Source: Mycobacteriales bacterium
GTDB taxonomy: Bacteria > Actinomycetota > Actinomycetes > Mycobacteriales > SCTD01
DNA: 64,000 nucleotides
Direction of reading: 5' to 3'
Assembly: GCA_030697205.1 (NCBI GenBank)
Contig: JAUYQP010000015.1
Coordinates: forward strand, 1 to 64,000
Position numbers and translations under genes: made by a program. Below are positions 41,951 to 50,615 of the stretch, piece by piece (position 1 is the first letter of the stretch; the number at the start of each line of letters is the position of its first letter). The notes beneath the pieces are model-generated. The model had not been told where the DNA came from, did not search any database, and saw only the letters and a program-made list of their open reading frames with translations.

Positions 41951-43204
41951 GTGACCTCCCGCCGCCGCCTGCTGGCGGTCGCCCTCGCGGCGACCGCCGG
42001 CTTCGGCGTGTGCGTCGCGGTGCCGGCCGGCGCCCACAACCCGCGCAACACGCCGTCCGGGGCGCCGCGGATGGACCTCGAGGTCATGGTCACGCCCGAG
42101 CTCCAGGGCCGGATCACCCCCGGGGGCACCGACCCCCTGGTGTCGGTCGACGGCTTCGGCAACCGCTTCGCCGTGGCTCGCAAGGAGGACGCGCAGACCG
42201 TCGTCGGCGTCGACCAGCGCGCCCGCACCGCGACCCGCACCGCCGCCTGGGCCTGGACCTCCGACGACGACGGCCTCACCTGGCGCAACCTCGACACCGT
42301 GACCCGCGGCCTCGACGGCCTGGTGCCGCAGGGCCTCGGACGCGACCTGGCCTCGGCCGGGCCGCTGACCCTCGTCGCCGAGACCTACGCCGCAAGCGTG
42401 CTCGTCAAGCGCGTGACCGCCACCGGCAAGGGCCGTCTCGTCGAGCAGCTGCCCGCGCTCGTGCCGGTCGCCGCGGGCGCGACCGGCACGCCCTCGGTCG
42501 CGACCAACGGCCTGCAGGCGGCCCTGGCGGTGCCGGCGCTGGACGGCAGCACCGCCACCTTCCACTCCGCCGACGCGGGTGCCACCTGGACCGCCGGCCC
42601 GGCGCTCGACGGCAGCTGCGACGTCGCGGCCGACCCGCGCCCGACCACCCGTGCCTTCCACGCGGCCTGCGCCGTCGGCGAGCAGGTCGTGCTCGCCACG
42701 AGCCGCGACGGCGCCGGCACCTTCGGCGCGCCCCGGGCGCTCGCGGCCGTGGACCGTCGCGGCAGCGGGGCGGTGGCGAGCGCCGAGGTCGGCCCCGACG
42801 GCACGCCCTTCGTGCTGTCCGGCCTGAGGCTGACCCGCCTGGTCAAGGGCCGCGTGATCACCCAGGACCTCCAATTGCTGCCGGGCGCCCACAGCGGCGC
42901 GTCCTTCGCGGTCTCCTCGAGGGGCCGGGTCGCGGCCGCGGTCTACCGCCAGGCAAGCGACGGCGCGGCCTGGCAGGTCATGACGGCGCTGTTCACCCCT
43001 GGCACGCGGCCCGCCTGGTACTCCTTCGCCGACCACGACCCGGTGACGCCGGCCGGCGCCGAGCCGCCGTCAGTGGCCACGTCGGTCGACACCGACCCGA
43101 CCGGGCGGCTGCAGCTGGTGTGGGCGTCGACGTTCCTGCACAGCGAGGAGCTCGGCCGCCCGCTGCTGCGCAACGTCTTCACCGCCCGCTCGGTGACGAC
43201 CTGA
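41951..43204 (+). CDS. Secreted BNR-repeat-like protein
   Basis: The 417-aa product has a signal peptide (TSRRRLLAVALAATAGFGVCVAVPAGA) and then a beta-propeller-like sequence with Asp-box patterns (TSDDDGLTWRNL, HSADAGATWTAG, TSRDGAGTFGAP). Such repeats occur in sialidases, but the catalytic Arg triad and Tyr of sialidases cannot be recognised, so an exported structural or binding role is more likely. GTG at 41951 is chosen for the signal peptide; the RBS is weak. It lies between two other secreted-protein genes. Confidence 0.75.
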   Translation: MTSRRRLLAVALAATAGFGVCVAVPAGAHNPRNTPSGAPRMDLEVMVTPELQGRITPGGTDPLVSVDGFGNRFAVARKEDAQTVVGVDQRARTATRTAAWAWTSDDDGLTWRNLDTVTRGLDGLVPQGLGRDLASAGPLTLVAETYAASVLVKRVTATGKGRLVEQLPALVPVAAGATGTPSVATNGLQAALAVPALDGSTATFHSADAGATWTAGPALDGSCDVAADPRPTTRAFHAACAVGEQVVLATSRDGAGTFGAPRALAAVDRRGSGAVASAEVGPDGTPFVLSGLRLTRLVKGRVITQDLQLLPGAHSGASFAVSSRGRVAAAVYRQASDGAAWQVMTALFTPGTRPAWYSFADHDPVTPAGAEPPSVATSVDTDPTGRLQLVWASTFLHSEELGRPLLRNVFTARSVTT

Positions 43205-43235
43205 GCGAGCGGCGGGCGCTCGCACCGGTGACAGG

Positions 43236-46097
43236 ATGAGGACCATGAGCAGCCGCTGGGCCGGTCGCTGGAGGATGGCTGCCGGAGCGCTGCTGTGCCT
43301 CGCGGTCGTCGGGCCGCTGACCCCCACGGCGTCGGGCGCCGACGCGCTGCCCCCGACCCGGTGCGCGGACCGCTCGGCGGTCACCCGGGTCGGCGACTGG
43401 GAGGCGGTCCGCTCGCCCGCCTTCACCACTCGCCCCGCCGGTCGCGGCCAGGCAGTCACCAACTTCGCCGTCCACGCGTCGCGCCCCGCGACCCGCTACG
43501 CCACGAACGGCACCAGCGTCGAGCGCACCGACGACGGCGGCTGCACCTGGCGCGAGGTCTACGCGCTGCCCGACGTGCCCAGCGAGGAGGACACTCTCGC
43601 GGTCGCGACCTCAGAGGTCGTGGAGCTGGTGGCGCCGCTCGACCCGCGGGCCCACGACCGCCTCGTGCTGCTGCTGCGCGACGGCAACGGCGGTCCGCGC
43701 GTCCTGGTCAGCGTCGACGGTGGCGTCGAGCCCTTCCGCGACCGCTCTGAGGGCCTGCCGCCGGTCGGCGCACCCACGGACCTGCTCGTCGCGGCCACCA
43801 ACCCGGAGTTCCTTTTCCTCGGCGTGCGCGTCGTCCCCGGCGAGCCGGAGCCGGGCGGCTCGCCACTGCCGGTGCCCGTGCCGACCCTCCCCCCGCTGCC
43901 GGGCCTGCCAGGGTCGGACCCGGTCACTCCCGCTGCCACGGGCGGCCTCTGGGCCTCCGTCGACGGCGGCGTCACCTGGGAGGCGCGGATCGACCCTGCT
44001 GACCTCGAGGGCAGCACCCGCGGCATCGACCTGCTGGCCGGCCACCCGATCGCGCCCAACCGGCTGTGGGCCGTGAGCGACGGCGTCCTGCGCGCGTCCA
44101 CCGACGGCGGCCGGACCTTCCGCGGCAAGGCTCCCAGCGAGGAGCAGCAGCGCGACCTGGACTGGGACGTCACCGCCATCGCCGCTGACGTGCTGTCGGC
44201 GAGCGCTGGGGACGGCGCCGGCCTCCTGGTGCTGCTGGCGTTCTCGCGGACCAGCGCCCAGGACGGCGGGCCCGTGTCGCTGACGAGCGTCGACGAGGGC
44301 GCCACCTTCGACCAGGTCCGTGCACCCGGCACCGTGGACGCGGTGGCGTCCTTCGTGCCGGGCACCGGCGCGTTCGCGGTCTCGACCCGTGCCGGCGAGT
44401 CCGGCCGGCCGACGGCCGCGGTCTACTCCGTGCGCCGAGGCGTCATCCAGAGCGTGACCGACGTGTCGCCCCCGGTGTCCGCGCCCTCGCTCGCCGTGAC
44501 GACCGACCGCTCGCCGACACCGACCTTCCACGCGCGCACGGCGACCAGCCTGCTGCGCTACGTGGGTCCCGCGGCCGCGATCCCGCCGCAGCTGCCCCCG
44601 GTCATCGGTGGCTCGCAGCTCGACGCGCTGTCACCGCTGGGCGAGGCCGTCGTCGCCCCGGACCGCGACGTCGTCGAGCTCGAGGTCGGACAGAGCGTCA
44701 CCGTCCCGCACGCGCTCACCACGCCTCGCCGGCTCACCCCGCTCGACCTCTACGTGCTCCTCGACACCAGCGAGTCGATGGCCGACGACCTCGACACCGT
44801 GCGTCGAGACCTCGAGGGCCTCGTCGCGGGGCTGCGCGCGCGCGGCCTCGACCTCTCGGTGGGCCTCGGGGAGTTCAAGGGCGGCGAGTCCAGCGTCGTC
44901 TATCGCCGCGTCGTCGGCGTCGGCCCGAACACCCGGGCGTTCACGGCCGGGCTCGGCACCCTCGTCGCGGACGGCTTCGGGCTCGAGGCCCAGCTCATCG
45001 CCCTCGAGCAGGCGCTCGACGGCCGGGGCGAGACGGCTGCCGACCTGCTGCCGGCCGAGTGCAAGCTCACCGTCGCCGACCCTGACCGGTTCGTCACCGA
45101 GGAGCGGCGGACCGCCCCGCCCGTCGTCGGGGGCCAGGCTGCCGACTTCCGACGCGGCTCGGTGCCGGTCGTGCTGATGGTGACCGACACCAACTTCCTG
45201 CGGCCCGCGGGCACGCCGCTCAAGCCCGACTGCTCCGTCGACGTCGAGAGCGTCGCCACCGCCTACTCCCGCGCCGGCGTGCACGTCGTCGGCCTCGGCG
45301 TCGACGACGTCGACAACGCCCCGCGCGCGGCGGACATGACCCAGCTCGCGGTCGCCACCGGTGCCATGCAGCCCCCTGGCCAGGCCTGCGCACCCAGCAT
45401 CTCCGGCCGTCCCGGCGGCCCCGCCGTCTGCCGCCGGGCCGTCGACCTGACCCCCACCCTCGAGCGGCTGGCCGGTGCGAAGCGCGAGCTGGTCGACCTC
45501 GACGTCGTCGAGAGCTCCGGCAGCAGGGTCGTCGCGCAGGTCGCGAGCCGCGTGTCGCCCGTTGACCTACGCAGTCAGCAGACCGTCGCGCTGCCGATCA
45601 CCTACAGCTGCGCCGACGTCGAGCCCGGCGACTACGCCGCAAACGTCGAGGTGCGGCTGGCCGGGGTGACGCTCACCGAGGTGCTCGCCAACGTCCGGTG
45701 CGTCCCGCCCGTCGCGCCGCTCGTGCCACCCGTCGTCGCCGTCGCCGCACCCCCGGTCGTCGGGCTGCTGCCACCGCCGGCCGCTGTCCCCCCGCCGCCC
45801 CCGCCGGCGCAGGTCGTGCAGCCGCAGGTGCAGACCCAGCCGCAGGCCAACCCGCAGGTGCAGTCCGGCGCGCAGGAGGACCAGCAGGAGCAGGTCGACC
45901 TGGCGCTCGCGCTGCAGGCCGGACCGCGCGCCGACGAGCAGACCGAGCTCGCGATGAGCGCCCGCGCTCCCGTCGTACCTGCCCCTGCCTTCGTCCTGGT
46001 CGTCGCCGCGTTGGCGTCGGGCGCGGCCGGGCTGCAGCTACGGCGCCAGCGGCGCGAGCGCGAGGCCCTGCTCGGGCGCCTGGTTACCGCTCGGTAG
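43236..46097 (+). CDS. Secreted, membrane-anchored VWA protein with Asp-box head
   Basis: The 953-aa product has a signal peptide (MAAGALLCLAVVGPLTPTASGA), an N-terminal half with Asp-box units (RTDDGGCTWREV, SVDGGVTWEAR, STDGGRTFRG), a von Willebrand A domain from about residue 500 with an intact MIDAS opening (YVLLDTSESMADD), a Pro/Gln-rich spacer (residues about 835-900), a C-terminal membrane helix (AFVLVVAALASGAAGLQL) and a positive tail RRQRRERE. It is probably displayed on the cell surface. ATG at 43236 is used; ATG at 43245 is also possible. The stop codon lies within a -10 box candidate for ccr. Confidence 0.82.
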   Translation: MRTMSSRWAGRWRMAAGALLCLAVVGPLTPTASGADALPPTRCADRSAVTRVGDWEAVRSPAFTTRPAGRGQAVTNFAVHASRPATRYATNGTSVERTDDGGCTWREVYALPDVPSEEDTLAVATSEVVELVAPLDPRAHDRLVLLLRDGNGGPRVLVSVDGGVEPFRDRSEGLPPVGAPTDLLVAATNPEFLFLGVRVVPGEPEPGGSPLPVPVPTLPPLPGLPGSDPVTPAATGGLWASVDGGVTWEARIDPADLEGSTRGIDLLAGHPIAPNRLWAVSDGVLRASTDGGRTFRGKAPSEEQQRDLDWDVTAIAADVLSASAGDGAGLLVLLAFSRTSAQDGGPVSLTSVDEGATFDQVRAPGTVDAVASFVPGTGAFAVSTRAGESGRPTAAVYSVRRGVIQSVTDVSPPVSAPSLAVTTDRSPTPTFHARTATSLLRYVGPAAAIPPQLPPVIGGSQLDALSPLGEAVVAPDRDVVELEVGQSVTVPHALTTPRRLTPLDLYVLLDTSESMADDLDTVRRDLEGLVAGLRARGLDLSVGLGEFKGGESSVVYRRVVGVGPNTRAFTAGLGTLVADGFGLEAQLIALEQALDGRGETAADLLPAECKLTVADPDRFVTEERRTAPPVVGGQAADFRRGSVPVVLMVTDTNFLRPAGTPLKPDCSVDVESVATAYSRAGVHVVGLGVDDVDNAPRAADMTQLAVATGAMQPPGQACAPSISGRPGGPAVCRRAVDLTPTLERLAGAKRELVDLDVVESSGSRVVAQVASRVSPVDLRSQQTVALPITYSCADVEPGDYAANVEVRLAGVTLTEVLANVRCVPPVAPLVPPVVAVAAPPVVGLLPPPAAVPPPPPPAQVVQPQVQTQPQANPQVQSGAQEDQQEQVDLALALQAGPRADEQTELAMSARAPVVPAPAFVLVVAALASGAAGLQLRRQRREREALLGRLVTAR

Positions 46098-46100
46098 GCT
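46095..46100 (+). promoter_or_regulatory. Candidate -10 box for ccr overlapping a stop codon
   Basis: TAGGCT begins with the TAG stop of the VWA-protein gene and lies 36 nt before the ccr start, which has its own GGAAGG ribosome binding site. It suggests that ccr is transcribed independently. Confidence 0.35.
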
Positions 46101-46136
46101 TCCGTCGGACGCATCACCCGACCGGAAGGCCCCGCC

Positions 46137-47474
46137 GTGCAGGAGATCCTCGACGCCATCCAGTCCGGCGACCCCACCGCGGTCGCCGGCCTGTCCGTCC
46201 CCGAGTCCTACCGCGGCGTTGTCGTCCGCAAGGACGAGCAGGGGATGTTCGAGGGCGTCGCGACCCGTGACAAGGACCCGCGCAAGAGCCTGCACGTCGA
46301 CACGGTCGCGACCCCGGAGCTCGGCCCCGGTGAGGCGATCGTCGCCGTGATGGCGTCCTCGGTGAACTTCAACACCGTCTGGACCTCGATCTTCGAGCCG
46401 GTCTCGACCTTCGGCTTCCTCGAGCGCTACGGCAAGCTCTCTGCGCTCACCAAGCGCCACGACCTGCCCTACCACGTGGTGGGCTCCGACCTGTCCGGCG
46501 TCGTGCTCGCGGTCGGCCCGGGAGTCACCAAGTGGAAGGCCGGCGACGTCGTCGTCGCGCACTGCCTGTCGGTCGAGCTCGAGGACCACCAGGGCCACGA
46601 CGACTCGATGATGGACCCGCAGCAGCGGATCTGGGGCTTCGAGACCAACTTCGGCGGCCTGGCCGAGCTGGCTCTGGTCAAGGCCAACCAGCTGATGCCC
46701 AAGCCCGCCCACCTCACCTGGGAGGAGGCGGCGGCTCCCGGCCTCGTCAACTCCACCGCCTACCGCCAGCTCGTCAGCAAGAACGCCGGCCAGATGAAGC
46801 AGGGCGACAACGTCTTGGTCTGGGGCGCCTCGGGCGGCCTCGGCTCCTACGCCACGCAGTACGTCCTCAACGGCGGCGGCCAGCCCATCTGCGTCGTGAG
46901 CTCGCCGGAGAAGGCGGAGATCTGCCGGCGGATGGGCGCCGAGATGATCATCGACCGCAGCGCCGAGGACTACCGGTTCTGGAAGGACGAGCACAACCAG
47001 GACCCGAAGGAGTGGCAGCGCTTCGGCAAGAAGATCCGCGAGCTGACCGGCGGCGAGGACATCGACATCGTCTTCGAGCACCCGGGCCGCGAGACCTTCG
47101 GCGCCTCGGTCTACGTCACGCGCAAGGGCGGCGTCATCACGACCTGCGCCTCGACCAGCGGCTACATGCACCAGTACGACAACCGCTACCTCTGGATGAA
47201 CCTCAAGCGGATCGTGTCGTCGCACTTCGCCAACTACCGCGAGTCGTGGGAGGCCAACCGCCTCATCGCGAAGGGCAAGATCCACCCGACGCTGTCGAAG
47301 ACCTACGCGCTCGAGGACACCGGCCAGGCTGCGTACGACGTGCACAAGAACCTGCACCAGGGCAAGGTCGGCGTCCTGTGCCTCGCGCCGGAGGAGGGCC
47401 TGGGCGTCTCCCCCGAGGCTGCCGACTTCCGTGCGCAGCACCTGCAGGCCATCAACCGCTTCCGCGACGTCTGA
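46137..47474 (+). CDS. ccr: Crotonyl-CoA carboxylase/reductase
   Basis: The 445-aa MDR-superfamily enzyme reductively carboxylates crotonyl-CoA to ethylmalonyl-CoA with NADPH and CO2. Family features are SSVNFNTVWTSIFEPVSTF, HVVGSDLSGVVLAVG, the NADPH-binding WGASGGLGSYATQY and the long insert with DDSMMDPQQRIWGFETNFGG; the FE pair and the SVNFN asparagine match the CO2-handling positions of the family. Length is normal. GTG at 46137 follows GGAAGG. It links to the epimerase, MeaB and thiolase genes 6 kb upstream through ethylmalonyl-CoA metabolism, and may also supply polyketide extender units. Confidence 0.95.
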   Translation: MQEILDAIQSGDPTAVAGLSVPESYRGVVVRKDEQGMFEGVATRDKDPRKSLHVDTVATPELGPGEAIVAVMASSVNFNTVWTSIFEPVSTFGFLERYGKLSALTKRHDLPYHVVGSDLSGVVLAVGPGVTKWKAGDVVVAHCLSVELEDHQGHDDSMMDPQQRIWGFETNFGGLAELALVKANQLMPKPAHLTWEEAAAPGLVNSTAYRQLVSKNAGQMKQGDNVLVWGASGGLGSYATQYVLNGGGQPICVVSSPEKAEICRRMGAEMIIDRSAEDYRFWKDEHNQDPKEWQRFGKKIRELTGGEDIDIVFEHPGRETFGASVYVTRKGGVITTCASTSGYMHQYDNRYLWMNLKRIVSSHFANYRESWEANRLIAKGKIHPTLSKTYALEDTGQAAYDVHKNLHQGKVGVLCLAPEEGLGVSPEAADFRAQHLQAINRFRDV

Positions 47475-47514
47475 CCTGCGCGTCACGCGGGCTGTCATGG
47501 GGGAGGATGGCGGC

Positions 47515-48420
47515 ATGAGCCGCGAGGAGACCCCCGACACCGAGGTCGTCCCCCTGCACGACGACAGCGCACCCACCGGCTTCGACGTGGTCCGGCGGGG
47601 CTACGACCGCCGGCAGGTCGACGACTACCTCGACCGCGTCGAGGTGGCGCTGTCCGATGCCGACGCCCGCCACGCGGCCGACGGCGAGCGGCTGGCCGTC
47701 CTCGAGCAGCAGTTGGCGGCGGTCCAGGCCCAGGTCGCCGACGCCGAGCGGCGCGCCTCCGGGCAGCCCGAGCCGGCCAGCCTGCTCGGCGAGCGGTTGG
47801 CGCAGATGCTGCGGCTGGCCGAGGAGGAGGCTGCCGAGATGCGGTCCTCCGCGGCCGCCGACGCCGCCGCCCTGCGCGAGTCCGCAGCCAAGGAGGTGGA
47901 GGTCCTGCTCACCGTCGCCAGGGACCGCGCGGCCGACGAGACCGCCGTCCAGCGGGCCGCGCTGTCGCACCGCGAGACCGAGCTCGAGCAGGCGCTGCGC
48001 ACCGCCGACGAGGCCCGGCTCGAGGCGCAGCAGGACGCCGAGCAGGTCCGCGCGCGTGCCGGTCGCGACGCCATCGCCGCCCGGGAGGAGGGCGACGCGG
48101 CCCGCGCTGCGGCGATCGCCGACGGAGAGGCCACCCGTGACCGGCTGGTCGCGGAGGGCGAGGCCGCCCGCGAGCAGGCCCGCGCGCAGGCACAGGAGGA
48201 GTTCGAGCAGGCCCGCTCACAGACCCTCGCGGAGGCGACCCGGGTGCGGGAGGCCGCGCGCGACGAGGCCGCGGCGATGACGGCCGAGGCCCGCCGCCAG
48301 GTCGAGGAGCTGTCCCGTCAGCGTGACGCGATCTCGGCGCAGCTGCAGAGCCTGCGCGACACCGTCGCCGCCGCTGTCGGCCCGCTGTCGGCCCCGCCCG
48401 GGCCGCCCGGTCCCGCGTGA
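47515..48420 (+). CDS. DivIVA-domain coiled-coil protein
   Basis: The 301-aa protein has a DivIVA-type N-terminal motif (TGFDVVRRGYDRRQVDDYLDRVE, residues about 23-45) followed by about 230 residues of nearly uninterrupted charged coiled coil rich in Ala, Glu and Arg, and a short Pro-rich end (GPLSAPPGPPGPA). DivIVA proteins mark curved membranes and organise polar growth or division; this one looks like the Wag31/FilP-type helper proteins rather than the main DivIVA. ATG at 47515 has GGAGG eight bases upstream. It overlaps the permease gene by 4 nt. Confidence 0.82.
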   Translation: MSREETPDTEVVPLHDDSAPTGFDVVRRGYDRRQVDDYLDRVEVALSDADARHAADGERLAVLEQQLAAVQAQVADAERRASGQPEPASLLGERLAQMLRLAEEEAAEMRSSAAADAAALRESAAKEVEVLLTVARDRAADETAVQRAALSHRETELEQALRTADEARLEAQQDAEQVRARAGRDAIAAREEGDAARAAAIADGEATRDRLVAEGEAAREQARAQAQEEFEQARSQTLAEATRVREAARDEAAAMTAEARRQVEELSRQRDAISAQLQSLRDTVAAAVGPLSAPPGPPGPA

Positions 48421-49703
48421 GCGACGAGCACGCACCCGACGAGGCGGTCGGGGACGCGCAGGACGCAGCCCGCGAGGCCCGGTCCGCCGAGGCCGGGGCG
48501 GTCGACGCGAAGGCGTCCGCGGAGCAGGCCCGTGACGCCTCCGTGCGCGCCGCCACCGGGGCGACCGAGGCGGCCGCGGTCGTTGCCCCCGACGACCCGC
48601 TGCTCGACACCGCCGTACGCCGGATCGAGGCGCAGGTCAGCGACGAGAAGCCCTTCGGTGAGCCCGGCCGCCCGATGTCGCGTCGCTCCCCCTTCCGCGT
48701 CGCCTTCACGGCGTCGCTCGGCGTGGCGCTGGCTTACGGCCTCGTGCAGGCGCTCGTCACGGTGCGCTCCGTGCTCATCCTGCTGCTGGTCAGCGGGTTC
48801 CTCGCGATCGGCCTCAACCCCACGGTCGAGTTCTTCGAGCGCCGCGGGATCGCCCGCGGACGCGCGGTGGGCATCGTGCTTGCGGGAGTGCTCGTCTTCT
48901 TCACGGCCTTCTTCGCCGCGATCGTGCCCCCGATCGTCGACCAGGCGGGGCAGTTCCGCGAGGCCGTCCCGGGCTACGTCCAGGACCTGCAGGACAACCG
49001 CCGCATCGCGGACCTCAACGAGCAGTACGGCTTCCTCGAGAAGGCCAAGGACCTCGCGAAGAACCCGGAGAAGCTCGCGCCCAGCGTGTTCGGCGGTGTC
49101 GTCGGCGTCGGCAAGGTCGTCTTCAGCGCGTTCTTCAGCGCGCTGACGGTCCTGATCCTCACGCTCTACTTCCTGTCGTCCCTGCCGTCGATAAAGCAGA
49201 GCGCCTACCGCATGGTGCCGCGTTCGCGTCGCGCCCGCGTCGGTCTGCTCACCGACGAGATCCTCAGCCGGGTAGGAGGTTATGTCGCCGGCGCGCTGAC
49301 GATCGGTGCCATCGCGGGCGTCACGACGTTCGTCTTCTGCATGGCCTTCGGGATCCCTTATCCGGTGGCGCTGGCCATGGTCGTGGCCGTCACCGACCTC
49401 GTCCCGCTGATCGGCGCCACCATCGGCGCAGCCGTCGTGACGCTGGTGGCCTTCTTCGTCTCCGTCGAGGTCGGACTCATCGCCCTCGTCTACTACCTCG
49501 TCTACCAGCAGGTCGAGAACTACGTCCTCTACCCGCGCATCATGAAGCGGTCCGTCGACGTCTCCCCCGCGGCGACCGTGGTGGCCGTGCTCATCGGCGG
49601 CTCGTTGCTCGGCGTGCTCGGGGCGCTACTGGCGATCCCGATCGCCGCCGCGGTGCAGCTGGTGCTGCAGCAGGTCGTCGCGCCCCGCCAGGACGACCAC
49701 TAG
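48417..49703 (+). CDS. AI-2E family transporter (permease)
   Basis: The 428-aa membrane protein has a hydrophilic Ala/Glu-rich N-terminus of about 90 residues and then several membrane segments (SVLILLLVSGFLAIGLN, VGIVLAGVLVFFTAFFAAIVPPIV, TIGAIAGVTTFVFCMAF, LAMVVAVTDLVPLIGATIGAAVVTLVAFF, TVVAVLIGGSLLGVLGALLAIPIAAAVQ). The DLVPLIGATIGA motif is the family signature. These are putative small-molecule or ion exporters of unclear substrate. GTG at 48417 overlaps the coiled-coil gene by 4 nt, so the two are co-translated. Confidence 0.9.
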   Translation: MSDEHAPDEAVGDAQDAAREARSAEAGAVDAKASAEQARDASVRAATGATEAAAVVAPDDPLLDTAVRRIEAQVSDEKPFGEPGRPMSRRSPFRVAFTASLGVALAYGLVQALVTVRSVLILLLVSGFLAIGLNPTVEFFERRGIARGRAVGIVLAGVLVFFTAFFAAIVPPIVDQAGQFREAVPGYVQDLQDNRRIADLNEQYGFLEKAKDLAKNPEKLAPSVFGGVVGVGKVVFSAFFSALTVLILTLYFLSSLPSIKQSAYRMVPRSRRARVGLLTDEILSRVGGYVAGALTIGAIAGVTTFVFCMAFGIPYPVALAMVVAVTDLVPLIGATIGAAVVTLVAFFVSVEVGLIALVYYLVYQQVENYVLYPRIMKRSVDVSPAATVVAVLIGGSLLGVLGALLAIPIAAAVQLVLQQVVAPRQDDH

Positions 49704-49730
49704 CAGGTACGCCGCCAGCGCGCCCAGCGT

Positions 49731-49751
49731 GCCACCTGCCACCTGCCACCT
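49731..49751. repeat. Three tandem copies of GCCACCT
   Basis: A 7-nt unit is repeated three times, with a partial fourth, 27 nt after the permease stop and immediately before the palindromic element. It looks like simple slippage expansion. Confidence 0.7.
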
Positions 49752-49755
49752 GCCA

Positions 49756-49815
49756 GATCATCAGGGGATCTGCACGCGACACGCCGGTGTGTCGCGTGCA
49801 GACCACCTGTTGATC
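49756..49815. repeat. Nested 60-nt palindrome between convergent genes
   Basis: The inner stem TCTGCACGCGACAC (49769-49782) pairs perfectly with GTGTCGCGTGCAGA (49789-49802) over a 6-nt loop. Outer arms GATCATCAGG (49756-49765) and CCTGTTGATC (49806-49815) match at 9 of 10 positions. It sits between the convergent permease and hydrolase genes and may be a bidirectional terminator or a small mobile palindromic element. Confidence 0.7.
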
Positions 49816-49838
49816 ACGGGGCGGGCGGGGCGCTCGGG

Positions 49839-50615
49839 TCAGAGGTCGGCGAGGAAGCGGGAGACCGCGAGGTTGAAGGTGTCCGGCACCTCGACGGCGG
49901 TCAGGTGACCCGAGCCGGGCAGCACGGCGAGCCGGCCCTGCGGCAGCGCGTCGACCATCGCCTGCGCGTCCTCGGCGCTGGACAGCTCGTCCTCGTCACC
50001 GACGACGACCAGCGCGGGCACGTCGGCGGAACGCAGCACGTCGAGAGAGTCCGGGCGCGCGGCCATCGCCCGCTGGGCCCAGGCGACGGCCGGCGGCGGC
50101 GCCGACTGGACCAGTCCCTTGACCCGGCCGACGACGTGCGGGCGTGACGTCACCGAGGTCGCGCCGAGCAGCTTCGGCAGCACCTCCTCGACGAGCACGC
50201 CCGTGCCGTCAGCGACCACGGCGTCGGCGATCCGCAGCCGGTTGGCCCGGGCTGCCTCGGGGTCGGCCGTCGCCTTGGTGTCGGCGAGCACGAGCGCCTC
50301 GACCCGCTCCGGGTAGGAGCGCAGCAGCGCCATCGCGATGTAGCCGCCCATCGACAGCCCACCGAGCACGACCCGGTCGAGGCCGAGCCGGTCGAGCAGC
50401 GCCACGACGTCGTCGGCGCTGCGGTCGAGGGACGGCTCGTCGAAGCCCAGTGGCGAGCCGCCGAACCCGCGCAGGTCCGGCGTGACGACCCGGGCCAGCG
50501 ACGACAGGTGCTCGCGCTGTGCGAGCCACATCGCCGACGACAGCGGGAAGGCGTGCAGCAGCACCAGCGGCCGGCCGCTGCCGACCTCGCGCGAGACCAG
50601 CTCGACGGCGCTCAT
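49839..50615 (-). CDS. Alpha/beta hydrolase
   Basis: The 258-aa hydrolase has the oxyanion loop LLHAFPLSSAMW, the nucleophile elbow GGLSMGGYIAM with Ser near residue 96, an acid in VVGDEDELSS and the catalytic histidine in PGSGHLTAVE. It resembles small esterases and 3-oxoadipate-enol-lactonase-like enzymes; the substrate is unknown. ATG at 50615 forms ATGA with the stop of the SDR gene, so the two act in one operon. It is convergent with the permease gene. Confidence 0.87.
   Translation of the reverse strand: MSAVELVSREVGSGRPLVLLHAFPLSSAMWLAQREHLSSLARVVTPDLRGFGGSPLGFDEPSLDRSADDVVALLDRLGLDRVVLGGLSMGGYIAMALLRSYPERVEALVLADTKATADPEAARANRLRIADAVVADGTGVLVEEVLPKLLGATSVTSRPHVVGRVKGLVQSAPPPAVAWAQRAMAARPDSLDVLRSADVPALVVVGDEDELSSAEDAQAMVDALPQGRLAVLPGSGHLTAVEVPDTFNLAVSRFLADL

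Noticed and set aside
41951-43204. Calling the BNR-like secreted protein a sialidase
   Set aside because: Asp boxes alone are not diagnostic and the sialidase catalytic residues could not be located.
46038-47576. Minus-strand frame of about 510 codons opposite ccr
   Set aside because: Shadow of crotonyl-CoA carboxylase/reductase; Ala/Val/Leu/Arg-rich without motifs.
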